Both the position numbers and the translations under genes were made by a program. A stretch of DNA of 64,000 bases from Perognathus longimembris pacificus (taxonomy: Eukaryota > Chordata > Mammalia > Rodentia > Heteromyidae), in NCBI RefSeq assembly GCF_023159225.1, contig NC_063188.1, positions 33,349,979-33,413,978 on the forward strand. The letters run 5' to 3'. The notes below the pieces were generated by a model. It saw only the letters and a program-made list of their open reading frames with translations, had not been told where the DNA came from and did no database searches. Positions 46,717-58,472 of this stretch are shown in pieces (position 1 is the first letter of the stretch; the number at the start of each line of letters is the position of its first letter).

Positions 46717-49700
46717 CTAATTATTCCCTAATAGGGAGACCATAGAGTCCATGTTTCTTTGGGTCTGGCTCACTTCACTTAGTATAACTTTTTCCAAATC
46801 CTTCCATTTCCTTACAAATGGGACAATGCCATTCTTTCTGATAGAGGCATAAAATTCCATTGTGTATATGTACCACATTTTCCTGATCCATTCCTCTACT
46901 GAGGGGCATCTGGGTTGGTTCCAGATTCTCGCTATGACAAATTGTGCTGCGATGAACATTGGTGTGCTGGTGGCATTACTGTGATTTTGTTTGTGGTCTT
47001 TTGGATAGATACCCAAAAGTGGGGCTGCTGGGTCATAGGGGAGTTCTATATTTAGCCTTCTGAGGAATCTCCTTACTGCTTGCCAGAGTGGATGAACCAG
47101 TTTACATTCCCACCAACAATGAAGTAGGGTTCCCTTTTGGCCATATCCCCTCCAACTTTTGTTATTGTTAGTTTTCTTGATATAGGACATTCTTACTGGG
47201 GTGTGATGGAATCTCAATTTGTTTTGGTTTGCATTTCTTTTATGGCCAGTGATGTAGAGCATTTTTTCATATGTCTCTTGGCCATCCTCATTTCCTAATC
47301 GGAGAAGTCTCTTTGTAAGCCTTTAGCCCACTTGATGAGTGGGCTATTGGTCCTTTGCGGTTTTGTTTTGGAAGAAGGTAATTTTTTTAGTTCTGCATAT
47401 ATTTTAGAGATGAGGCCTTTGTCAGTTGAGTGGCCGGTAAAGATCTTCTCCTAGTCTGTGAGCTTTCTGTTTATCTTGTGAGCTATGTCCTTTTCCCTGC
47501 AGAAGCTCTGCAGTTTGATGCAGTCCCATTTGTCCATTCTTTCTTTGATTTGTAGCATTTCTGGGTCTTTGCTAAGGAAGTTCCATCCTCCGCCAAGGAG
47601 CCCAAGTGTTTCTCCTACTCCTTCCTTTAGTGTTTTCAGGGTGTCTGTTTTAATTTCGAGGTCTTTAATCCATTTGGAATTGATTTTGGTGCAGGGTGAT
47701 ATATAAGGATCTAGTTTTAGTTTGTTGCATGTGTTGAACCAGTTTTGCCAGCATCGTTTGTTAAAGAGGCTATCTTTCTTGCAAACTATTGTTTTCGCTC
47801 CTTTATCAAAGATTAAGTGGGCATAGTTCTGTGGGTTCATTTCTGGGTCTTCAATTCTGTTCCATTGGTCTTCAGGCCTGTTCCGGTGCCAATACCAAGC
47901 TGTTTTTATTACTATAGCTTTACAATACAGCTTGAAGTTGGGTATTGTAATTCCTCCAGCACTGTTCTTTCTGCTTAGGATTGTTTTTGCTATTCTAGGT
48001 CTTTTATTGTTCCATATGAATTTCAGAATTGCTTCCTCGATTTCATTAAAAAATGGTGTTGGGATATTAATGGGTATTGCATTGAATTTGTAGATAGCCT
48101 TTGGCAATATTGCCATTTTGATTATATTAATCCTTCCAATCCAGGAGCATGGGAGGTTTTTCCATTTCCTTAGTTCTGACTTAATTTCGTTTTTCAAGCT
48201 TTTAAAGTTCTCATCAAAGAGGTCTTTCACTTCTTTGGTTGAGGTTATTCCTAGGTATTTTATGTTTTTAGGGGCTATTGCAAAAGGAGTTGCTTTCCTG
48301 ATTTCAGCCTCGGTCTTCGGGTCGTTGGCATAGAGAAAGGCTGTTGAATTTTGAGGCTTTATTTTATATCCTGCAACTTTGCCAAAGTTTTGGATCAGCT
48401 CTAGTAGCTTGGGGGTAGAGTCTATGGGATTCTTTAGGTATAGGATCATGTCATCTGCGAAGAGAGAGAGTTTAACTTCATCTTTTCCTATTTGGATCCC
48501 CTTTATATTTTCTTCTTGTCTAATTGCTTTGGCTAGGAATTCTAGTACTATGTTGAAGAGCAGGGGAGAGAGTGGACATCCCTGCCTTGTTCCTGATTTT
48601 AAAGGGAATGGCTTTAGTTTTTCACCATTTAGAGTTATGCTTGCTGTTGGTTTGTCATAAACTGCCTTGATTATATTCAGGAATGTTCCCTGGAATCCCA
48701 GTTTTTCCAGGGCTTTTCGCATAAATGGGTGCTGGATTTTATCAAACGCTTTTTCCACATCCAGAGATAAAACCATGTGGTTCTTTACCTTGCTCCGGTT
48801 GATGTGGTGGATTACATTAATTGACTTATATATATTAAACCAACTTTGCATCCCTGGGATGAATCAAGTTTGATCGTGGTGTATGATTTTTTTGATGACC
48901 TGTTGAAGTCGATTGGCCAGAATTTTGTTGAGAATTTTTGTGGCTATGTTCATCAGGGAAATCGGTCTATAGTCCTCTTTTTGTGATGAGTCCCTGCCTG
49001 GTTTGGGGATGAGGGTTATACTGGCTTCATAGAAATGAGTCTGGTAGTGAATATTGTCATTGAAGAGTTTGAGAAATATTGGTGTGAGTTCTGTTTTGAA
49101 GGCCTTGTAGAATTCTGCAGTGAATCCGTCAGGACCTGGGCTTTTCTTGGATGGGAGATCATTTATTGCCGTTTCTATTTCAATACTGGTTATGGGTCTG
49201 TTTAGAAGGTTTAAATCTTCATGGTTGAGTTTGGGGATATGAATTGTTGCTAGGAAATTATCCATTTCTTCCAAGTTCTCGAATTTGTTGGCATAAAGGT
49301 TTGCAAAATAGTCCCTTATTATTTTCTGAATTTCGGTTATTTCTGTGGTGATGTTACCTGTTTCGTCTCTTATCTTGTTTATTTGAGTGTGCTGCCCTTG
49401 TTTTTTGGTCAGGTTTGCCAGGGGTCTGTCTATCTTGTTGATTTTTTCAAAGAACCAACTCTTTGTTTTGTTGATTCTTTCGATGGTTTTTTTTTTGTCT
49501 CTAATTGATTTAATTCTGATTTGATTTTAATTATTTGCTTCAGTCTATTGACTTGGGTCTTGGCTTGTTGTTCTCTCTCAAGGAAATTAAGGTACTTCCT
49601 TAAATTTTTGAGTTGCTGTTTCTCTAGTTTGTTGATGTATGTACTCAGAGATATAAATTTTTCTCTGAGTACTGCCTTTACTGTGTCCCAAAGGAGCTGG

Positions 49701-50563
49701 TACTTTGTGTCCTTATCTTGGTTGAATTCCATAAACATTTGAATTTCTGTTTTAATATCTTCAATGACCCACTGATGGTTCAGCAGTGTGTTGTTTAGTC
49801 TCCATGAATTGTAGGATTTTCTTTGGTGGCTTTTTGAGTTGAGCTCTAATTTTATTCTATTGTGGTCTGAGAGAATGCAGGGAATGGTTTTGATACTTCT
49901 GAATTTGTACAGATTTTCTTTGTGCCCTAAGATGTGATCTACTTTGGAGAATGTTCCATGTGCTGCAGAGACAAATGTGTATTCCGTTGTTGCTGAGTGG
50001 AATATTCTGCAGATGTCGGTTAAGTCTAGTTGGGCTATGCAATTATTTAGTTCTGTGGTTTCTTTGTTCAGTTTTTGGCATGTTGATCTGTCCAGAGGTG
50101 ATAGTGGAGTGTTAAAGTCCCCAACTATCAATGTGTTTGGGTCTATGAGTGTTTTTAGAGTCAGTAGTGTTTGTTTGATGAAGTTGGGTGCTCCTGCATT
50201 TGGTGTGTAGATATTTAGAATGGTTATATCTTCCTGTAGGAGAGATCCCTTTACTAGTATGTAGTAACCTTCTTTGTCTCTTCTTACCTTTTTTAATTTG
50301 AAGTCAATTTTGTCTGATACTAGGATTGCAACTCCAGCTTGCTTATGGGGGCCATTTGCTTGATAGATTTGATTCCAGCCTTTCACTTTTAGAAGATGTT
50401 TACTTTTGCTGGATAGATGTGTCTCTTGGAGGCAGCAGAAAGATGGATCTTGATTTTTGATCCAACTTATGAGCCTATGTCGTTTGATTGGAGAATTAAG
50501 TCCATTAATGTTGAGAGTTAGGACTGAGAGATGATCGTTTGTTCCTTCATTATCACTATCATG
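46717..50563 (-). pseudogene. L1 ORF2: endonuclease-reverse transcriptase, broken
   Basis: ORF2p of L1 nicks target DNA and reverse-transcribes the L1 RNA. N-terminal apurinic-type endonuclease signs: LQETH (encoded just upstream of 50386), VGDFNT and SDHN. Reverse transcriptase signs: [27 protein letters not shown], the FADD catalytic motif at 48450-48461. The cysteine-rich C-terminus (HCWWECKLVHPLW) and the usual LLGIYP are present. Breaks: no in-frame ATG between the upstream TAA (50564-50566) and codon 59; a frameshift at a 10-base A run (T on plus, 49487-49496); stop TGA at 48864-48866 in the reverse transcriptase region; stops TAG at 47451-47453 and 47295-47297; a further frameshift near 47220. 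Total length is close to normal for L1 ORF2. Confidence 0.95.
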
Positions 50564-50642
50564 TTAAAAGCTGTGTCTTCCCATTTCTTGATCTGATGTT
50601 TACTATTCAGTGTTCATTTCTCTGTCTGTATTGGGATCTTGA

Positions 50643-51684
50643 TTATTTTCCCTGTATAGTACATCTTTGAGGATTTTCTGTGAAGCTAGTTTGGTGGAGA
50701 TATATTGATCCAATTTCCTTACTGTGGAAGATTTTTATTTGACCTTCGGCTATGAATGAGAGTTTGGCTGGGTACATTATTCTTGGTTGGTAGTTATTTT
50801 TATATAGTGTTTGGTATACCTCATTCCAGGTTCTCCTTGCTTTCATGGTCTCTGCTGAGAAGTCTGGGGTAATTCTGATTGCTTTTCCTTTATATGTGAT
50901 TGTTTTCTTCTTCCTAACAACGTTAAGGATTCTTTCCTTGGACTCTACTGATCCTGTTTTGATCACAATGTGTCGGTGGGATGTCCTATTCTGGTCTGGT
51001 CGGTTTGGGGTTCTAAATGATTCTTGTATCTGTATAGGCCTATTCTTCTGGATATTTGGGAAGTTCTCATCTAATATTCTGTTAAATAGGTTGCCTATCC
51101 CATTAACTTCTTTCTCCAAGTTTTCCTCAATACCTATTATCCTTAAATTGGGCTTCCTGATCGTGTCTTTAATCTCCTGTAACAATCTGTTTTGATGATT
51201 GGACTGGATTTGTATTGATTTTTTATCTTTCTCCATAGATTCTAGGGAATCTTCAGCTCCTGAGATTCGATCCTCTGCTTCAGTTAGTCGGGACTGTACG
51301 CTAGCTAATTGATTTCAAATCTCTTTTCCTTCTGACTGTTCTTTCCTGATGATTTCCATGTCATCTCTTAGGTCTTGCATGGACTTCATCAATTTGGTTT
51401 TGAGTGCTGTCTCTCAAATCTTTTACCTGGGTAGCTATCTTTTCATTTGACTCTTGAATTTCATTTATCTTTCTATTTATTGAGGCCATGAAATCATCTA
51501 TTACTTTATGGAAGGATTTCTGTATTGATTCAAACTTTTCATTTAACATGTTTATCAGTAGACTTTGTAGAGCATTTTGAGGGTTCTCTTCTATATCTTT
51601 GATTGACTGCTTTGTTTCCTGCTTGTTTTGAGTGGGAGAAAAGACTCCATTGTTTGCCATCTTTCTCGTGTTTCTTCTGCCCAT
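50643..51684 (-). pseudogene. L1 ORF1: RNA-binding chaperone, broken
   Basis: ORF1p is the trimeric nucleic-acid chaperone of the L1 RNP. The likely start is the ATG at 51682-51684 (MGRRNTRK). A longer frame to 51723 exists but lacks the family look. A Gln/Glu/Lys-rich coiled-coil segment comes first, then the RRM region (LRIIGIEEN) and the C-terminal domain (RHIVIK...KGKAIRITPDFSAET...RIMYPAKLSF). Breaks: a one-base frameshift near 51400-51415 and an in-frame TGA at 51315-51317, both within the coiled-coil/linker part. The RRM and C-terminal half remain open (50643-51236). Confidence 0.93.
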
Positions 51685-53624
51685 TTGGATTGGGAATGCC
51701 AATCTACAAGCACCTGTGAGCACCGTTTAAGACCCAAAGCAGCCCTTACCAAGCACTGTTGTGTAAATCTTATAAGTTCACAATTATATACAGATGCCTT
51801 GTATTCCTGTCTATAAAATTAGATTTGGTGTTCCTAAAGAATACAATTTCAATATAACAACCAATCCTGGGCCCTGTATTCAGTAGTTACTTATTTACTG
51901 TTACAACTCTATGAGCAATTCTTTTTCTTATATTAAATTATTTTAGGACTGACTTTCTCTATGAACTCCTTTGATTCACTCGGATTAAACAGGGATACCC
52001 TCTATCCAATAACCAGGAGTAAATGGAACCTGGAGTTCTTGGCAGTAAGTCTGGAGGGAAAGTTAGAAGTATTAAAGAGAATAGAGTAAAATGTATTGGG
52101 GGCGGGATGTGATGATTTTGGTTTAGTTTCAGTGACGTGGAAATGTGGAGAAGAGTAGAATCAGTAGAAAGAACAAGGTTAAAATGATAGACAATGGAGA
52201 GTTAGCAGAAAAGAGGAGGTGTTATTCATAGAAAAGTAATTTTTAAGAAAGAACACAAAGAGAGAAATAAAGAAAAATACTGGAAGACAGATGCATAAAA
52301 CAGAGAAAAATTATTTTAAAAAATAAAAGGAAAAAGAAAAGAAAAAAACCAGAAAAACAAACAACCAAAAAAAAAAAAACCTTGATAAAACAAACAGGTA
52401 AAAATGGAAAACAAAAAAAAATGACGTTTCAGAAGTGAAAAAATTAAAAAAAAATTCTTTTAAAGTTTAAAAAATGTTTGAAAAGAAAAAAAAAAATGGA
52501 GTCCTGCTTGTTTGGGTGGTCTTTCCCCAGTCTCCGATTTCCTTGTGATGGTCTGCAGTCTATTTTGCTGCTTGGCTGGTTTGACTTGCTTTCAGTTTGC
52601 AGGGGGTGGATCTGTTCTGACCTTTCACCCCTGTTGGTGCAATCCTGGGTCTCTGTGGTTAGCACAGCTTGCAGGTAGGCCTTGGGCATCCTCTGTAGAT
52701 GGGGACGTAAGCAATCTCGGGAACCGTGGCTCTTCTGTCTGCTGTGGGGCCGCGGCCTTTAACGCCTGGCTTTGAATAGGTTGTGTACTCAGCAGGGCGG
52801 GGCGCCTCTGGCCTGGTTTACCTGGCTGAGAGTTGCTTGGCAGGGGGCGGTTCCTCCCTCCTGGGCGGGGAGGCAGCCTGGCAGAGCTGGCTATGGAATT
52901 TAGCTCCGTTTAGGGCTGGGAATTGGGCATCCTCTGTGACGGGACTGTTTATCTGTCTCAGGAACTGTTTGTTCTCCTGTCTGGTGTTTCCGTGCCACCA
53001 GTAGCTGCTCGCCGCTTTTGCTTTAAATTTAGAAATTCCGGCGGGCAGGGCGGGGCACCTCTGGCTAAGCCGTGGCCCAGGATGAGCCTCCCACCTGGGC
53101 AGGGGGCGTTCTCCTGGGCGGAGCTGGCTGTCACTGGTCGGGCCTTTTTGCCCTTTTCAAAGATGGTTCCTTTGTCCTCGCTTTCCCCAGGCCCGCTTTA
53201 GTTCCAGTCTGGTCTGAACCTATGCCAGTGTCAAAGATGGCGCTTTGCTCTGGCGGTGAGGGAAGGACTGCCTTCCAGAAGCTGCTTTGTGGGCGTGAGT
53301 GAGAATATCTTTCGTGGGGTACTCATGCTTTCTCTGCGATTTCAGCCCGTGCGTGCTCAGCCGTTGTCTGGCGGATTTCTCCCTGGTCTCAGCTGTGTGC
53401 TTTAGCCGCGCGGAGTGCATGGCAGCGGGACACCGCCCGGATCTCAAATCTGTGTTTTCAGATGAGCAAAGTCGATTTTTCCTTCCTGGCCAGAATCCCT
53501 GTACTGTTAGAACTTACTCTGGCTGTCTTTCTAGGAGTAAAAGTTTCTATGGGGTGAGAAAACTGTGATGTCCGAGGGAGCTCAGCTAGAGCTCTGCTGC
53601 TCCTTCGCCGTCTTCCCGGAAGTC
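51685..53624 (-). promoter_or_regulatory. L1 5' UTR / internal promoter
   Basis: About 1.9 kb upstream of ORF1. The distal 1.1 kb (52500-53624) is GC- and CpG-rich in an AT-rich window; the proximal part (52240-52500) is strongly T-rich on the sense strand. In L1s this region drives transcription from +1. Here it carries two degenerate tandem monomers (see 52682-53165). Open frames in this segment are by-products of its high GC. Confidence 0.85.
52682..53165 (-). repeat. Two ~241-bp tandem monomers in the L1 5' UTR
   Basis: ttgggcatcctctgt recurs at 52682 and 52923. Both copies then contain in order a caggaac/gggaac block, ttctcctgtctg or ttctgtctgctg, gcagggcggggc.cctctggc, gcagggggcg and gcggagctggct-like ends. 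The arrangement is like the promoter monomers of mouse L1, though of unrelated sequence as far as I can tell. Confidence 0.8.
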
Positions 53625-53699
53625 TTATTTAACTTCTTAAAGTCACAAAAGTTAGTAAGTAGTACAGAAAAATTTTAAGCTGAAATTATTTATGTCTCT

Positions 53700-53943
53700 G
53701 TGTGTCTTTGCACACTGGTTTCGAGGCTTGAATGAAAGACCTCAAGCTCTTGTTTGCTTTCATGTTCACAGCTAGTGCTTTATCACTGATCTAAGTGTCC
53801 AGTCCTGCTTTTCTTCTGGTTAACTGAAAATAAAATCTTGCATAGTTTTCTCTCTAGGCTTGCTTTGATGTGAGAATCAAATTCTCACATATCAGCCAGT
53901 TGAATAGCTAGGATTATAAGCATGAACTATTGGTGCCCAGCTT
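53700..53943 (-). mobile_element. 7SL-Geo composite SINE, diverged
   Basis: gaggcttgaatgaaagacc, ttaactgaaaataaaatc, gaatagctaggattataagc, ggtgcccagc. A 10-bp inverted repeat (atgtgagaat/attctcacat, 53868-53890) lies in the 7SL arm. Confidence 0.75.
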
Positions 53944-54199
53944 TTTGTTGCTTCCTGAAATATTGTTTTCAATATGTAAACATCAAGAGAATTCACATTT
54001 TACAAAGAAACATAAAATTTCCAGTTTATTTTTTAAAACATGCTAGAATCTGTTTACACTTAGTCTTCTTTCTCATATAAAATATAGATTGTTCAGCTAG
54101 ACTTAATGAACTTTCCCTTTTGCCATTCTCAAGTGGACCTCAATGTAACATACCTTGCTTAGTTCATTTATGTTACTTGACCTTCCCTATGAAGATATG

Positions 54200-54739
54200 T
54201 GTTGGGGTCTCTGGGCCCCCTCTCCCCACTTCTCCAGAGGAGATGCCCAAATTCCAAACTATGAAAGAGCACTCGGCTTTGTCTCCTGCCCGCAGAAGGC
54301 AAAACGTGCTCTTGTGGATCGCGTTTAGCTGAGAAGAGAGTTGCCCACGACCTCCCCCCTGTCCCCTCTCATGTGTCAGAGGTCGGAGCAGAAAGGAAGG
54401 CTCCGGGGAGACAGTCTGAGGTTTGAACTGGTCTCACCCGCCCAGGGGGCGGGCAGAAGAATTTATTACGGTGACAAAGGCGGAAGGGGAGGGACTTGGG
54501 GTGACTAGCTAATTGGCTGAACTGGGCTGCCCATCAGGTGATGTCATGAAACTTCCTCTGTGGGTGGGGACTACAGCCCCCCAAGATCTGGGTCTCTGTA
54601 GAAGTCCCCACCATGATGGCAAGCACATGTTCGCCCACCAGGGGTGGGGACTTCTCTTCCGGTTGAAGCCAGAAGATGGGAGTGGCTAGCTTTTTACACT
54701 GCCCCAGGGATGGGAGAAGGGCAGCATGAATCCCCAACA
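54200..54739 (-). mobile_element. Solo endogenous-retrovirus LTR (540 bp)
   Basis: Ends are tgttgggg and ccccaaca, an 8-bp terminal inverted repeat with TG...CA termini. Flanks gatatg (54194-54199) and gataca (54740-54745) could be a decayed 6-bp target duplication. It is GC-rich against AT-rich surroundings. On the minus strand a CCAAT-type box (gctaattggct on plus, 54508-54518) precedes an AATAAA (54462-54467), which supports this orientation. No gag, pol or env sequence is next to it, so it is a recombined solo LTR. Class II is suggested by the possible 6-bp duplication, but is not certain. Confidence 0.8.
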
Positions 54740-54745
54740 GATACA

Positions 54746-55014
54746 GGTTACAAATCTTAAGGTGTAAGAGATTTATAATTCTCAGATAATTTTGAATGTA
54801 GATGAATAAATAAAATGATAATAAATAATATAACCTATAATTTAATTATATACTTATGATTGAAGGTATATGAACAGCTTTAAAGGGGTAAGTGCTGAAC
54901 TGGGTATTTTGTATAGCAGATTAATGGATGAAAAGAAAATTGTAAAGGTGGTGTTTATCTCCTTTATGGTAAGTAATACTCTAATAATAATAATTGTTTT
55001 CATCATATCTCCAG
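54746..55014. other. AT-rich sequence without recognised gene
   Basis: Nothing recognised. Confidence 0.5.
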
Positions 55015-55175
55015 AATTGTAATAGATGATTTAGATTAATACATTTTTCAAATCCTTTCAAAATTCGATGAATGAGATTCTCATTATCCTCCATTTACAC
55101 ATGAAGACAATGAGTTCCATACCAAAATGCTGATTTGTTCAAGAATGCACAGTATTTAGAATCTAACAACCCTGG
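55015..55175 (-). mobile_element. MIR relic
   Basis: gatgaatgagattctcattatcctccatttacacatgaag and the following ctgatttgttcaagaatgcac follow reversed MIR. Confidence 0.55.
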
Positions 55176-55596
55176 GCTACTCATTGCTGGCTTTATATTG
55201 TAGTTTTAGAAAGTGCTGAAAATTGCAGTTTCCCCAATTCTCTGAGGAAAATTTTTAAATGGAGGAGGGAATAGTGTTGCAGAGATTTTACAAATATAGT
55301 TTGCCTCCGGTGTCCTGTAGTTGCCTCTAAATTTCTTTCACAGAGTTGTTGAGTAATAGATGAGACAGATCAGTAGTTGTTAAAGAGATCCCAACAGTTA
55401 ATCAATACTGTAGATTCTTCTGGATTGAAACTGATGTTATTGTCTTATGGGAAAGCTCCTAGGTTCACTGTGTATCTAGTCCCTTGTCTATTATAAAGCT
55501 CAGTAAATAATGTGTAAGCTAACTGAGACTTCACTGTTCACTCTAGGCAGTGCATGATCTAAGCCTTGAAGAAAGCCATTTCCAAAAAGTGATTCA

Positions 55597-56150
55597 GTTA
55601 AATTTTTTATTTTATTTTAAATTTATTTCTTTTTTGTCAAAGTGATATACAGAGGGGGTACAGTTTCATATGTAAGGCAGTGCATACATTTCCTATACAA
55701 CTTGTTACCTTCTCCCTCATTACCCTCAGCCCTGCCCTCTCCCCTCCCCATTTCCCTCCCCCCATGAATTGTACAGGTGATTTACACCATATAGTTCTGA
55801 AAGTTTTGCTGTTGCATTGGTTTTGTTTATCCTTTGTCTCTGCATTTTGATATTCCCCTTCCCTAGTTCCAATACACTTATATACAATACCCAAGATTAC
55901 AAAATCAGTTATAGTGTCATCAGGGGCAAAACCATGGGGAAGAAAGACAAAAGAAAAAGGCATAATTTCACATGGTATGTTGAAAATAACAGCGACCATC
56001 ATAAACCATTTGTTTCCATAACTTGGGAGTTCATCTTATGTGTTCATATGGACATAGCTATTGAGCTATTGTGATCTTCTGCTAGGATTATCCTACATAT
56101 GTCCTAATTATTCCCGATGAGGAAAACCATAGAGTCTATATTTCTTTTTC
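55597..56150 (-). mobile_element. 5'-truncated L1
   Basis: T-rich tail then agtgatatacagaggg, ttcatatgtaaggcagtgc, C-rich tract (55723-55762), ttgttaccttctccctc, and the ORF2 3' end (accatagagtctatatttc). Diverged from the full-length copy by small indels. Confidence 0.9.
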
Positions 56151-56787
56151 TTTGAAAAGGCAATTCAACTATTTATGAACTAGTTTACTGAGATAATGTT
56201 AAACTAATTCTTTACTCACCAAGGAAAAAATTGCCTTCTTAAACTTAATCTATGTTAATTAAATGTTCAAAAATCTCCATTAGTTGGTGCTTTCTTAAAG
56301 TAGTGGGTTGATGACATTACCTAGTTAAATGAGTTTAAAGCATAAACTTCCCTACTGAAGAATCTCATTAATGGACATTTTATGTTGAATCTTTAGCATA
56401 TTAGGGAAGTTTATAGATTCTCAGGATTGTTATCAAATGTTGAGGCAGAGTGTTTTTATAGATTAAACCAACAACTTCAGATATCTTTACTTGTATCTGA
56501 CAAGTTTATTTCAGAAATTATTGCAAGTACCTGATGCTTCATATCCAATATATGGTTATCTACATGCATGCACGCATACATACATACGTACACATGTACA
56601 TATGGAAGAAGAAAAGGCTAGTCTAACTGAAGCATGGACTTTTGATGAATCTGGTCATTAGCAGTAGTGAAGCAAGAGGACAAAAGGAATAAAGGGCAAA
56701 GCGAAGAGAAGACTCTGGGCCTCTAAGTCTTGTAGAAGTGTTCTTTCTATACCATCCAGCTTATGAACTTCTTAAAAATGTTAATTC
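56151..56787. other. AT-rich sequence without recognised gene
   Basis: Nothing recognised apart from a short alternating (catg/cata)n patch at 56562-56603. Confidence 0.5.
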
Positions 56788-56865
56788 AGGACAGGGAAGG
56801 TATCTCAGTGGTAAAACACTTGCCTATCATGAGCCTTGAGTTTAATCCTTAGCACTGCAAAACAT
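56788..56865 (+). mobile_element. ID-like SINE monomer
   Basis: gacagggaaggtatctcagtgg (A box), gagtttaatccttagcac (decayed B box). Confidence 0.65.
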
Positions 56866-57061
56866 TCATTAATTTAAATTTGGTGATGTGTAGACAAACC
56901 TATTATTTCTTCATCAACATGTGCCACAATACTATGATTGCCTCCATCTAGGGTGAAGTGTACTGCAAATAACATTAACAATAAAATACTAAAGTTTTTG
57001 CATTCTGTTTTGTTTTTCTATTTTGGAGGGGCAGTCTTTGTTGAGATAGGATTTTGCAGAA

Positions 57062-57171
57062 GCCATGGACTTCTGTCTATTCCTCCTATCTTCAGTGTCT
57101 TTAATATTGCCAGAAATAGAGAAGATTCAACAAATGTTTCTGTAACAAAATCTTGTAGTGCCAGATCAACT
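57062..57171 (+). repeat. 110-bp dispersed direct duplication, copy 1
   Basis: Matches 58473-58582 with two substitutions in 110 bp and no indels, same orientation, offset 1411 bp. No similarity to the SINE or L1 families of the window. Origin unknown. Confidence 0.95.
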
Positions 57172-57589
57172 GACCTTGAACTCAGGATACTGGTACAGTA
57201 GGTTCCTAAGTGTGGAGTTATGTAGATACACAGCCATATTCAGATTAAATTTGTGAATTCCTAAGGACATAAATATTACCTCTTACATAAGCAGGCAATA
57301 GATGGCACATGCAAAAGTCTAGTTTTTGAAAATCTTAATGAAGTTACTATTAACTTCTCCTTGAGAATGAAACAAGGTGGGAACAAAGGTTTGTTGATCT
57401 ACAGGCCAATCAGAAAACCTAACATACATAAACATTGCAGGAACAAACAACCCTACAGAGGAAACAGGTACCCGTGTTTCACTGCAATCATTCCTGGTTC
57501 TAGGTGCCTTGCTTAATCAAGTAACCATCTTTTGAGTAAATAGCAGCTACAGACAGTCCTTAAACAAATGGCTATAGGTGTTCCAGTAA

Positions 57590-57660
57590 CATTTAGTTCC
57601 AAAAATAGGTTGCAGCTTACATTGGCCCCATGGGCTACAGTTTGCCAACGTTAACCTAAA
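57590..57660. mobile_element. Possible hAT-Charlie DNA transposon end
   Basis: ggttgcagcttacattggcccc followed by atgggctacagtttgcc resembles the terminal part of eutherian hAT-Charlie elements. Only ~70 bp. Confidence 0.35.
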
Positions 57661-58472
57661 GCTTCAGGGTCTTTGACAAAATGCTTTACAACTGAGGACA
57701 CCTAAGAGAAAACAGTGTGAAAGACTGTACACAAACTTTTTTATGGTTTCCAGCTGGAAGTGACATATAACAATTGTTCACATTGGGAAGAATTCAGTTA
57801 TACAGCTTCCCCAGTAATCTAACCATGTTGTGCCCAGTAAATAGAGGAAACACGTCTAGAAAACATCTGAACAGTCTCTACCACTTAAAAGTTTCCAACT
57901 ATCCTCTAACATGTCTCAAAGAATATTCCATACATGTAACACATGAACTGGAGAGATTCTCACAGAGAGTTCGGAAACCCTATAAGATCTGGAAATATGC
58001 TTAGTAGATTATCCTTCCACATAAGGATTCAAATTGCATATTACATACCAATGGTTGGGAAAAGTTCTGTGATGAAAACGTGAAGCAAAATAAAAGGTCC
58101 AAACAGTTTAAAATGTATATATGCATATATATATATGTATATATACTATTTTATGCAAAAGTTACTGGTACTGTCTTGAATTCAGAGTGGAAGATAAAAG
58201 GAAAAGAGTCTAGGCGATGCTGAAGGAATTATCTGAGATATTCTCATGGGACTTTTGTGTATGAAAGCAAGAAAAAGTAAAAATAGTAAGCCAGAACATT
58301 CTAGAAAAGTATCATTCTCCATCACCTATACCTATACCAATTTCCTGCTTGCTTTAAGTTTTGTATATTGTCAATATGTCTACTTGTGTTCAGTGTTTTA
58401 TACCTCTGACATTTTTCTCCCTCAAGTCGCCCTCACATTCAGTTCTCCCCACTAGAACATTAATTATATACT
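57661..58472. other. AT-rich sequence between the duplicated blocks
   Basis: No gene is recognised. Contains a (TA)n-rich patch (58113-58147). Confidence 0.5.

Larger units (their letters stand above)
46202..53624 (-). mobile_element. Full-length L1 retrotransposon (7.4 kb)
   Basis: All L1 parts are present on the minus strand: GC-rich 5' UTR (51685-53624), ORF1 (50643-51684), a short spacer, ORF2 (46717-50563), 3' UTR and an 8-nt A tail. Exact 12-bp target duplication ttatttaacttc at 46190-46201 and 53625-53636 defines both ends and shows insertion by target-primed reverse transcription. The 5' end (gacttccgggaagacgg on the minus strand) is kept, so it is not 5'-truncated. Both reading frames are disrupted, so it is not autonomous now. 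It is the reference copy for the L1 fragments elsewhere in the window. Confidence 0.97.

Noticed and set aside
47485..51816. Plus-strand open frames opposite L1 ORF1 and ORF2
   Set aside because: Antisense shadows of the L1 frames.
52512..53568. Several overlapping GC-rich open frames that could suggest a gene with a CpG-rich first exon
   Set aside because: The segment is bounded by the L1 target duplication and lies upstream of L1 ORF1, so it is L1 5' UTR.
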